Source: Bacteroidales bacterium 45-6 (lineage in GTDB: Bacteria; Bacteroidota; Bacteroidia; Bacteroidales; Dysgonomonadaceae). From it: a stretch of DNA of 8,031 nt. The notes beneath the pieces were generated by a model that saw only the letters and a program-made list of their open reading frames with translations, was not told where the DNA came from and did not search any database. Shown here one piece after another: positions 1-7,355 of the stretch; positions within the stretch are counted from its first letter, which is position 1; every line of letters begins with the position of its first letter. A program made the position numbers and the translations under genes. The DNA is taken from NCBI GenBank assembly GCA_001897035.1, contig MKRS01000452.1, positions 1 through 8,031 on the forward strand, given 5' to 3'.

Positions 1-732
1 AATTACAGTATTCAGACTGCCGGATGGAAATGGAGGTCATATAGCTTGTCAGGTATGGGCTTTGCAAATATAAAATCGACAATAGATAAGATTTCACTGT
101 TCATAAGAGGCGGAAATGTAGGCAACGGTAACACCGAAGCTTTTGAACTGAATATAGATCAAGTGATGATTACCGACGGACCATTAAATCCTGTGGTTGT
201 ATTCGATATGGAAACAATGCCAGTATTCACAGGAGGAACAGCCAGTCAAAATGGAGGTTCAAGTGTCACAGTTATCCCTCAGGCTCTTAAATATTTGACT
301 GTAAAAGACGGAAATGTATCTTCTTGGGCAGGCAAAGGTTCTATCACAAAGGCCGATAACAATGGTAGCAAATTCGAATTGAACAAAACATTTTACGTCA
401 ATTTCTTGGTTAATACAGGCAATGACGGCGCTTCGGGATATTTCCAGATGATATTTGAACAAACCGGAGGAACTAAATTAGGACTTCACTTCAAAGGAGA
501 CAATCCATATAAGGATGACTATAAGTTTGTTTCTACAAACGGAAAATGGGAATGGAGGTCTTATAAGATCGACCCTAAAGGTCTTGAAAATTGGGGTTCT
601 GTACCTGAACTAAGCCTTACTAGTCCATTCAGTCTTACTGTTGATTTCTCTACAGGTAATGTATCTGGAAAATATGAAACAAACTTAGATTATGTAATAC
701 TCACAAGTGTACCGTTAGATACTGCGTACTAA
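1..732 (+). CDS. C-terminal part of a probable PUL surface glycan-binding protein (5' truncated)
   Basis: The reading frame is open from base 1 to the TAA at 730-732, so this is the last 243 residues of a longer protein; the ATG at 46 is internal, not a start. The sequence is rich in Gly, Asn, Thr and aromatics and looks all-beta. It contains a duplication: GWKWRSYSL at residues 8-16 matches KWEWRSYKI at 182-190, and the ends IDQVMITDGPLN (52-63) and LDYVILTSVPLD (229-240) align, giving a period of about 175 residues. Residues 64-240 therefore form one full module and residues 1-63 the tail of a previous one. Tandem aromatic-rich beta-sandwich modules in front of a glycosidase operon fit the SusE/SusF or SGBP type of outer-membrane glycan-binding lipoproteins that follow SusC/SusD. 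No catalytic motif is seen. The assignment rests mainly on context; a CBM-containing enzyme C-terminus is the alternative. A terminator-like hairpin follows the stop. Confidence 0.6.
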   Translation, partial: NYSIQTAGWKWRSYSLSGMGFANIKSTIDKISLFIRGGNVGNGNTEAFELNIDQVMITDGPLNPVVVFDMETMPVFTGGTASQNGGSSVTVIPQALKYLTVKDGNVSSWAGKGSITKADNNGSKFELNKTFYVNFLVNTGNDGASGYFQMIFEQTGGTKLGLHFKGDNPYKDDYKFVSTNGKWEWRSYKIDPKGLENWGSVPELSLTSPFSLTVDFSTGNVSGKYETNLDYVILTSVPLDTAY

Positions 733-750
733 GAAAAATGAGATCTTCAT

Positions 751-790
751 GAGAGCATCTCCCTTCTTATAAGAGGTGCTCTCTTATTTT
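751..790 (+). terminator. Rho-independent terminator-like hairpin (possible attenuator)
   Basis: An 11-base arm GAGAGCATCTC (751-761) pairs with GAGGTGCTCTC (773-783), perfect apart from one G-U wobble, around an 11-base loop. It is followed directly by TTATTTT (784-790). It lies 18 bases after the stop of the binding-protein gene and only 13 bases before the start codon of the GH2 gene. This is a good intrinsic-terminator shape. Because the next gene begins so close and no promoter can be fitted after the hairpin, it may allow partial read-through and set a lower level of enzyme than of binding-protein transcript (inference). Confidence 0.75.
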
Positions 791-803
791 AATCGGAAAT
801 AAT

Positions 804-3377
804 ATGAACCTTAAGAATATATTTTTAGTGGCAACTTTGATTTTCATTTCTTGCAACAGCCTATTTGCATCACCGATACAAATAGAGTTGAACAAAGAGT
901 GGAAGTTTAAACAAGGTCGTCTCAATAACTGGTATCCAGCAACTGTTCCAGGGGTAGTACATACTGACTTGATAGACAATAAAATTATAGAATACCCTTT
1001 TTTCAGACTCAACGAAAGAGGTCTGCAATGGATAGACAAAGAAGATTGGATTTACGAAACTATTTTCGATTTATCGGAAGATATTCTAAATAAAAATAAT
1101 ATCGAGATCCTTTTTAAAGGCCTAGATACTTATGCCGATATATACCTCAACGATGAAAAAATATTAGCAACAGACAATATGTTTCGTCAATGGATGGTAG
1201 ATATAAAAGGAAAAGTAAAAAGCAAGGAGAATATATTAAGAGTATATTTTCATTCACCTATCAAAGTGGATATGCCCAAATGGGATGCATTGCCATTTCA
1301 TTATGAAGCATCTAACGATCAGTCTGAAAATGGAGGATTATTTAATAAAAAATTAAGTGTATTTGCCCGTAAAGCGGGTTATCACTATGGATGGGATTGG
1401 GGGCCGCGGTTGGTAACTTCAGGCATCTGGCGTCCTGTTGTGATAAATGCATGGAGCGATGCCCGAATCAATAATGTGCAAGTAATACAGGAATCGGTTA
1501 CAGCAAAAGAGGCTAAAATAAAAACGATAGTCGAAATCCTTTCCGATAGAGATATAACGAATGTAACGCTAAAAGTATCGGATAGCGATGCTAATAAGCT
1601 ATTAGGTTCAGTAGAAACTAATCTGAGTAAAGGGTTAAATAAAGTAAAAGTTGATTTTACGATCTCTAATCCAAAATTATGGTGGAGCAATACACTCGGA
1701 AAGCCGCATTTGTACAAATTTAATACAGAGATTATTTCTAACAATGAGGTTATAGATAATCAAATAGACAAAATAGGTATTCGCTCGTTAAGACTGGTCC
1801 GTGAAAAAGATAAAGATGGAAAATCTTTTTATTTTGAACTTAATGGCGTATCTGTTTTTGCAAAAGGAGCAAACTACATTCCATGCGATAATTTTCTCCC
1901 GCGTGTAACAAAAAATATTTATAAAAAAACAGTATTGGATGCTGTAAATGCAAATATGAATATGCTTCGTGTTTGGGGCGGAGGTATTTATGAAGAAGAT
2001 TATTTTTACGACCTGTGTGATGAATACGGAATTTTAGTTTGGCAGGATTTTATGTTCGCTTGCAGTATCTATCCGGCAGAAGGAGAATTTTTAGAAAATA
2101 TTCGCTTGGAAGCTATTGATAATGTTCGTCGCTTGCGCAACCATCCGTCTATTGCCATCTGGTGTGGTAATAACGAATGTCAGGATGCGTGGTTTAATTG
2201 GGGATGGAAAGACCGTCACGAAAAAGAAAATCAGGCTCATGCTGACAAAATATGGGAACAGTTTAAAAATCAGTATTATAAGGTTCTTCCCAAAGTTGTC
2301 GAAGAATACGGATCCGGTATAGCTTATACTCCATCATCACCCTTTGCCGATTATGGTGTTGGAAGTAATGACCATGAGGGCGACCGCCATTATTGGGATG
2401 TATGGCATGGTAAAAAGCCTATTGCCGATTATAATAAAGAAAAAAGCCGGTTCTTTAGCGAATATGGCTTCCAATCGTTCCCTGAATTTGAATCAGTAAA
2501 AATATATGCCCCTGAAAAAGAAGATTGGAATATAACTTCGGAGGTAATGATGGCACATCAACGGGGAGGCGATCATGCCAATAAATTAATTGAATCTTAT
2601 TTGTTGAATGAGTATTATACACCTAAAAATTTTGAGTCGTTTCTCTATATCAGTCAGATTTTACAAGGTGATGCCATTAAAATAGCAATAGAAGCACATC
2701 GACGCGATATGGGGTATTGTATGGGGACGCTCTTTTGGCAGCACAATGACTGTTGGCCGGTGGCATCGTGGGCCAGTCGCGATTATTACGGACGTTGGAA
2801 GGCACAACATTATTTCACACGAAAGGCGTATGATGATATTTTGGTGTCGCCTATAGAAAATAATGGAGTGTTGGATGTGGTTATCGTATCAGATAGATTG
2901 AAAAATACTAACGGAACTTTAACTGTAAAAGCATTAAATCTGTCTGGAAAAGAGATAAGCTTGCAAACTATAAAACTTAACATAAAAGCAAATAGTAGCA
3001 ATAAGGTCTTTTCAAAAAAATTGGAAGAATTAATAAACGATATAGATAGAAGTAACATTGTAATACATGCTGAGTTTGTAGGAGACAAAATTTATAGTAA
3101 TAATTATTTTCTAGCGAAACAAAAGGATATCAATTTCCCTGAAGTAACTATTTCTTCGAAAGTAGAATCGGTTGATGGTGGTTTTGCTGTAACTCTCACC
3201 GCTAACAAATATGCTCGGGGAGTATTTATGTCTATCGATGGGATAGATAACTTTTTTGAAGACAATTATTTCGATATTTTGCCAGGAAAGAGTGTAACAA
3301 CGAAAGTCGCAACCGCTTTGTCATTAAGTGACTTTCAAAAACAGTTCAAAATACAATCACTGGCAGATATGCGATAA
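804..3377 (+). CDS. Glycoside hydrolase family 2 beta-mannosidase
   Basis: An 857-residue exo-enzyme predicted to release terminal beta-D-mannose from manno-oligosaccharides. Layout: signal sequence (1-22), beta-sandwich sugar-binding domain (about 27-215), Ig-like GH2 domain (about 217-325), TIM barrel (about 330-680), C-terminal beta domains (about 685-857). Beta-mannosidase hallmarks are visible: GWDWGP (W197-P201), LRVWGGGIYEE (R389-E398), DFMFACSIYP, the acid/base E458 in WCGNNE, the nucleophile E553 in SEYGFQS, and LFWQHNDCWP (W645). The length is typical of bacterial GH2 beta-mannosidases and the gene is intact. Cleavage could be by signal peptidase I after A22 (SLFA-SP). C17 in FISCN is a poor lipobox, and if it is lipidated there is no acidic run after it, so a periplasmic location is favoured. 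The ATG at 804 has an A-rich leader but no Shine-Dalgarno. It is the first gene after the hairpin and heads the enzyme run. Confidence 0.95.
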   Translation: MNLKNIFLVATLIFISCNSLFASPIQIELNKEWKFKQGRLNNWYPATVPGVVHTDLIDNKIIEYPFFRLNERGLQWIDKEDWIYETIFDLSEDILNKNNIEILFKGLDTYADIYLNDEKILATDNMFRQWMVDIKGKVKSKENILRVYFHSPIKVDMPKWDALPFHYEASNDQSENGGLFNKKLSVFARKAGYHYGWDWGPRLVTSGIWRPVVINAWSDARINNVQVIQESVTAKEAKIKTIVEILSDRDITNVTLKVSDSDANKLLGSVETNLSKGLNKVKVDFTISNPKLWWSNTLGKPHLYKFNTEIISNNEVIDNQIDKIGIRSLRLVREKDKDGKSFYFELNGVSVFAKGANYIPCDNFLPRVTKNIYKKTVLDAVNANMNMLRVWGGGIYEEDYFYDLCDEYGILVWQDFMFACSIYPAEGEFLENIRLEAIDNVRRLRNHPSIAIWCGNNECQDAWFNWGWKDRHEKENQAHADKIWEQFKNQYYKVLPKVVEEYGSGIAYTPSSPFADYGVGSNDHEGDRHYWDVWHGKKPIADYNKEKSRFFSEYGFQSFPEFESVKIYAPEKEDWNITSEVMMAHQRGGDHANKLIESYLLNEYYTPKNFESFLYISQILQGDAIKIAIEAHRRDMGYCMGTLFWQHNDCWPVASWASRDYYGRWKAQHYFTRKAYDDILVSPIENNGVLDVVIVSDRLKNTNGTLTVKALNLSGKEISLQTIKLNIKANSSNKVFSKKLEELINDIDRSNIVIHAEFVGDKIYSNNYFLAKQKDINFPEVTISSKVESVDGGFAVTLTANKYARGVFMSIDGIDNFFEDNYFDILPGKSVTTKVATALSLSDFQKQFKIQSLADMR

Positions 3378-3404
3378 AAATTGATAGAAATAAATTACAG
3401 AAAA

Positions 3405-4916
3405 ATGTTGATGAACTTGAAATATAAGATAGTATTGCTGGCCTTGATTTGCTCGACATCGGTTTTGGCTAAAGACGTACTGGTAGGTTATGTATTCGAA
3501 GACCTCAATGCTAATGGGGTTATGGATGCCGGAGAAAAAGGTATTGGCGGCATATTAGTATCCAATCAGGAGGATATTGTAGTTACCGATATTTCAGGTA
3601 AATACGAAATCAGCACGAAAAAGAATCAATACATATATGTCATAAAACCTGCCAATTACGCATTCGCAACCAACGTTGATAATAATTGGAATTTTTATGT
3701 CAATGTTGCCCAAACAAACAGAACGCATAATTTCGGGTTGACAAGCAAAGAAGTTACTTCCAACTTCAGCACATTAATGGTTGGTGACCCACAAATGAGA
3801 GGAGAAAAGCCTATCAATGCCTTTAAAGAAGACATTGTGACGGAAATGATGCATTATGATGTTGATTTTGCCTGTTTTCTGGGAGATATTGCCGATAATG
3901 ATCTGTCGATATATGAACAAGAAAAAGATATTATACGACAGTTGCCATATCCCACATTTCATTTATTCGGCAATCACGATATCAATGAAAAAGCCTCAAC
4001 TGCATTAGATGCCTCTGATGTTTTTAAAAGATCGTATGGCCCCGATTATTATTCATTCAACGAAGGAGATGTTCATTTCATTGCTCTCAATAATGTTCTC
4101 TATAATGGATGGAATAAAACAGATAATAAGCGAGGAAATTATTTCGGAGGGTTAACGGATCGACAATTCAACTGGTTAAAATCAGATTTGAAATATGTTT
4201 CTAAGGACAAATTGATTGTGATAATGAGTCATATTCCCTTTCTACAAGAATATTGTTATCCTCAAGAGATTCAAAGACTATTTCTACTGTTGGAAGGCAG
4301 GCCGCACTTATTAGCATTGTCAGGTCACCTGCATTACATCGAAAATTGTTTTTTCCGCAAAACCACATATTGGAACTCTACAGTACCATTTCAAAGCATA
4401 ACTATTGGGGCGGCTTGCGGTGGTTGGTGGACGGGCCCGATGGATGAACGGGATCTACCTGTATCTACCTCCGTTGATGGATCGCCTAACGGGTATTACA
4501 AATTAGATTTTGAAGGGAATACATATAAATATTCATTTGTCCCAGCCAGCCATCGCACCGATTTTCAGATGCGAATTACCGCATCATCGGAAACTCTTGA
4601 TTCTGGGAAATTGAATAATGAGTATCTCTCGATTAATATATTTACCGCTACGCCCGATGCTGCAGTAAAGGTGATTATAGATGGCAGAGAAGAGCAGATG
4701 GCGACAAACTATACAGGGAAAGATTTATTTATTCAGAATACATATGATCAACGTTATAATTTTGATAATTGGCAACCTGAAATACAAGAAACAAAACACT
4801 TGTGGAAAATAAGTTTACCCCGGGACTTATCTCTCGGAAATCATCGGATAAAGGTAGTTGCTACGGATATCGATGGTAATGAATATGTAGGATATAAAAT
4901 AATAGAAATTAAATGA
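3405..4916 (+). CDS. Secreted calcineurin-like metallophosphoesterase with N- and C-terminal accessory domains
   Basis: About 503 residues. A signal peptide ends at SVLA-KD (A22). A short beta domain (about 24-110) begins with a calcium-loop-like DLNANGVMDAGE (D33-E44), as in SdrD-B/MetallophosN modules. The phosphoesterase core (about 124-345) carries every metal-site block: GDPQ (D128, Q130), GDIADN (D161, N165), GNHD (N190-D192), MSHIP (H276) and SGHLH (H308, H310). A conserved-looking GGWWTGP (W341-W342) and a C-terminal beta domain (about 355-503) complete the MetallophosN-Metallophos-MetallophosC architecture common in Bacteroidota. The first block has Gln where many relatives have His. 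It probably hydrolyses a phosphomono- or diester in the periplasm; the substrate is unknown. The start is uncertain: ATG 3405 and ATG 3411 both place the signal peptide well, while TTG 3381 would add an unlikely polar leader. Its last codons overlap the GH26 start by ATGA, showing co-translation. Confidence 0.87.
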   Translation: MLMNLKYKIVLLALICSTSVLAKDVLVGYVFEDLNANGVMDAGEKGIGGILVSNQEDIVVTDISGKYEISTKKNQYIYVIKPANYAFATNVDNNWNFYVNVAQTNRTHNFGLTSKEVTSNFSTLMVGDPQMRGEKPINAFKEDIVTEMMHYDVDFACFLGDIADNDLSIYEQEKDIIRQLPYPTFHLFGNHDINEKASTALDASDVFKRSYGPDYYSFNEGDVHFIALNNVLYNGWNKTDNKRGNYFGGLTDRQFNWLKSDLKYVSKDKLIVIMSHIPFLQEYCYPQEIQRLFLLLEGRPHLLALSGHLHYIENCFFRKTTYWNSTVPFQSITIGAACGGWWTGPMDERDLPVSTSVDGSPNGYYKLDFEGNTYKYSFVPASHRTDFQMRITASSETLDSGKLNNEYLSINIFTATPDAAVKVIIDGREEQMATNYTGKDLFIQNTYDQRYNFDNWQPEIQETKHLWKISLPRDLSLGNHRIKVVATDIDGNEYVGYKIIEIK

Positions 4917-6028
4917 AAAAAAGAATAAAATATTTTTTTACAGCCCTACTTGTTTTTTGTTTCTTATTACCAGCCACAGCACAAAATATGGTTGATAATA
5001 AAGCAACACAAGAAACAAAGACTTTATATAGAAATCTGCAACTGCTACAAGGAAAGAGCATACTGTTTGGGCATCAGGATGATACAGCCTATGGTATAGC
5101 GTGGACAGGTGAAAAGGGGCAATCTGATGTAAAGAAAGTTGCAGGAGACTATCCCGCTGTATACGGATGGGATTTGGGGCATATAGAGACCGGTGATTCA
5201 TTAAATATTGACAAAGTACCTTTCGACAGAATGTGCCAGCTTATACTTGAGGCATATGAACGAGGTGGAGTCAATACTATTAGTTGGCATTTGCAGAATC
5301 CGCATACAGGGAACAGCTCATGGGATGTTTCATCCGATAAAGTTGTCAGTTCTATATTACCTGGAGGCCAAAAACATACAATGTACATACAATGGTTAGA
5401 TAACTTGGCTGAGTTTATCCGCTCCCTTAAAACAAAAGATGGAATTTCTGTTCCTCTGCTGTTCCGTCCTTTTCACGAACATACCGGAAGCTGGTTTTGG
5501 TGGGGGAAAAATCTATGCTCAAAAGATGATTATGTTGCACTTTGGCATTTTACGATAGAATATCTTCGGGATAAAAAACAGTTGCATAATCTGATATATG
5601 TTTATTCCCCTGATTTTGTAGCGAATAAAGACGATTATTTTGAGCGATATCCGAGCGACAGTTACGTAGATATATTGGGGTTAGACCTCTATCATCGTGA
5701 GGGAGAGGTTAAAGCCGCAGAATTTATTTCGAATGTAAAAAGAATAATGAAGATGTTAAACGATTATTCAAAGGTAAGTGCTAAACCCTATGTATTCAGC
5801 GAAACCGGTTCAAGCGAACTGCCTATGGATGATTGGTTTACAAACGTTTTATATAAAGCTCTGACCCCTAATAAACCCGTTTATGTATTAGTCTGGCGTA
5901 ATGCTTACGATATTCCAGGACATTATTATGCTCCTTATCCGGGACATCCTGCGGGAAAAGATCTGAAAAAATTTATGGAATTATCTGATATCCTTTTTGA
6001 AGGAAAATTACCAAATATGTATAAATGA
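4913..6028 (+). CDS. Glycoside hydrolase family 26 beta-mannanase
   Basis: A 371-residue secreted enzyme expected to cleave beta-1,4-mannosidic bonds in mannan, glucomannan or galactomannan, or to release mannobiose from chain ends. The signal peptide (1-23, basic MKKRIK then a hydrophobic core, cleavage near ATA-QN) gives way at once to a single catalytic TIM barrel of normal family size with no binding module. GH26 signatures: W86-D87 in YGWDLGH, H126 in SWHLQNP, the acid/base E189 in LFRPFHEHTGSWFWWG, the nucleophile E297 in YVFSETGSS, and W328 in VLVWRNA. The absence of a lipobox suggests a soluble periplasmic enzyme acting on imported oligosaccharides, as for the periplasmic GH26 enzymes of known mannan PULs. 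The ATG overlaps the previous stop (ATGA, 4913-4916), so translation is probably coupled to the phosphoesterase. Endo versus exo action cannot be told from sequence by eye. Confidence 0.93.
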   Translation: MKKRIKYFFTALLVFCFLLPATAQNMVDNKATQETKTLYRNLQLLQGKSILFGHQDDTAYGIAWTGEKGQSDVKKVAGDYPAVYGWDLGHIETGDSLNIDKVPFDRMCQLILEAYERGGVNTISWHLQNPHTGNSSWDVSSDKVVSSILPGGQKHTMYIQWLDNLAEFIRSLKTKDGISVPLLFRPFHEHTGSWFWWGKNLCSKDDYVALWHFTIEYLRDKKQLHNLIYVYSPDFVANKDDYFERYPSDSYVDILGLDLYHREGEVKAAEFISNVKRIMKMLNDYSKVSAKPYVFSETGSSELPMDDWFTNVLYKALTPNKPVYVLVWRNAYDIPGHYYAPYPGHPAGKDLKKFMELSDILFEGKLPNMYK

Positions 6029-6038
6029 AATATTAAAT

Positions 6039-7337
6039 ATGAAAAAAATACTTTTAGCTTGTTTGCTTTTTATTTCGGGTTTTGTTTCAGCTCAAAATCC
6101 CATAATTCCTGGTTACTATGCCGATCCGAGTATCCGATATATGGATGGAAAATATTACCTATCTATTACCAGTGATGGTTATGAGGATCATAACGGCGAA
6201 CCTTTTATTTGGGTATCCGATGATCTGGTAAACTGGGATGTAAAATATTTGGATATAAACAATCGCTTCTTTTGGGCTCCTAGTATGTTGAAAGGAGATA
6301 ATGGTAAATACTACATGGTTCATCAGCAAGGAGTCGATTATCTGGCTTATATGATGGAAGCCTATTCTCCCTTAGGTCCCTGGAAGCAAACCTTTCAGAT
6401 ACGGGATTTTGATGTCGAATTGTTTCGTGATCCGGTATCTAATAAGATAATGGCAATAGGTTCGTGGAAGAATCTTATAACATTCGACAACGATGTTAAT
6501 TCGCCGACCTATATGAATAAAATAGTAAGTAGCGATCCTATCGAGGGTGATTTTACCGATTTCACTGAAGGGCCATATCTGTTTTTTAAAGATAAAAAAT
6601 ACTATATGATGTGGGCAGGTGGACATTGCTGGCTCGAAACATACAATGTAAGGTATGCTATGGCTGACTCTCCTGAAAAGACCTATCGTGAGCCAACAAA
6701 AACTCCTATTTTGGATACGAATGAAGAGAAAAAAATATATGGTCCGGGGCATACCTCGGTTATCGAAATAAACGGAAGATGGTTCTTATTCTATCATCGT
6801 CAGGATCAAGGACGATACCCTACATGTAATTACCGATTTTCGTGTGCAGCCGAAATGTTTTTCAACGCAAAAGGTGAAATTATAAAAGTAGAACCGATTG
6901 ATGATCTTTCATCACTTGGGCTGGACAAATCACCATACAAAAATATCGCATTGAATAAGACCGTTACCACTAATTCTTTAGTCGCAAATTATCCTCCGAC
7001 ACAGGCTGTGGACGGAAAAAACGACTCCCGTTGGGAAGCCGAATTAGGTGAAGATAAATGGATTACTATCGATTTGGGTAAGATGGAGAAAATATCAAAA
7101 GTTCAGGTAGATTTCGAGTATATGGATAAGTTTTACCTATACAAAATCGAATACTCGGATAACAATGATACTTGGCAAACTTATGCAGATTATACAAAAC
7201 GAGCAAAGAAAGCATATGAGACTAGAACTTCTGAAAAAGAGGTTACTGCCCGTTATGTGAGAATTAGCGTAAAACGAGCTGAAGCAAAATCTGCTCACAT
7301 CTCTATTTGGGAAGTGAAAATTTTATCAAAGAAATAA
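6039..7337 (+). CDS. Glycoside hydrolase family 43-like enzyme with C-terminal F5/8 type C (CBM32-like) domain
   Basis: A 432-residue secreted protein. The signal peptide ends at VSA-QN (residue 18). The five-bladed beta-propeller (about 20-300) shows the GH43 triad: base D29 in YYADPSI, pKa-modulating D125 in FDVELF, and acid E177 in TEGPYLFF, plus WAPSM and GPGHTSVIE. Residues about 302-431 form a discoidin/F5-8C domain (NIALNKTVTTNS, AVDGKNDSRWEA, WITIDLG, ARYVRISV, WEVKIL) that probably binds a terminal sugar. GH43 members are mostly alpha-L-arabinofuranosidases, beta-xylosidases or galactan/arabinan hydrolases; which activity applies here is not visible. In this operon a side-chain-removing role is the simplest reading (inference). 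The start was set at ATG 6039, 10 bases after the GH26 stop, because it directly begins a clean signal peptide (MKKILLACLLF); the TTG at 5997 would overlap GH26 and add a polar leader. C8 is too near the N-terminus to be a lipobox. Confidence 0.88.
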   Translation: MKKILLACLLFISGFVSAQNPIIPGYYADPSIRYMDGKYYLSITSDGYEDHNGEPFIWVSDDLVNWDVKYLDINNRFFWAPSMLKGDNGKYYMVHQQGVDYLAYMMEAYSPLGPWKQTFQIRDFDVELFRDPVSNKIMAIGSWKNLITFDNDVNSPTYMNKIVSSDPIEGDFTDFTEGPYLFFKDKKYYMMWAGGHCWLETYNVRYAMADSPEKTYREPTKTPILDTNEEKKIYGPGHTSVIEINGRWFLFYHRQDQGRYPTCNYRFSCAAEMFFNAKGEIIKVEPIDDLSSLGLDKSPYKNIALNKTVTTNSLVANYPPTQAVDGKNDSRWEAELGEDKWITIDLGKMEKISKVQVDFEYMDKFYLYKIEYSDNNDTWQTYADYTKRAKKAYETRTSEKEVTARYVRISVKRAEAKSAHISIWEVKILSKK

Positions 7338-7355
7338 CCTTTATAATCTAAAACC

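Noticed and set aside
1385..1744. Minus-strand open frame of 119 codons
   Set aside because: It lies wholly inside the GH2 gene, whose protein is clearly conserved; it has no recognisable domain and is an antisense shadow.
3381..3404. TTG start giving a longer phosphoesterase
   Set aside because: The extra residues (MIEINYRK) would precede an otherwise complete signal peptide; ATG codons at 3405 and 3411 fit better.
5997..6038. TTG start giving a longer GH43 protein
   Set aside because: It would overlap the GH26 end by 32 bases and add a polar leader before a complete signal peptide starting at ATG 6039.
6060..6062. Cysteine 8 of the GH43 protein as a lipobox (LLAC)
   Set aside because: Only four hydrophobic residues precede it, too short for a signal sequence, and a good signal peptidase I site follows at VSA-QN.
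6372..6752. Minus-strand open frame of 126 codons
   Set aside because: It is antisense to the GH43 catalytic domain, Cys/Ile/Phe-rich without a family motif, and has no plausible start context.
7338..7355. Possible promoter between GH43 and the lipoprotein gene
   Set aside because: The 18-base AT-rich gap has TATAAT-like letters (7341-7346), but this is expected by chance in AT-rich DNA and lacks the Bacteroidota -7 and -33 pattern.
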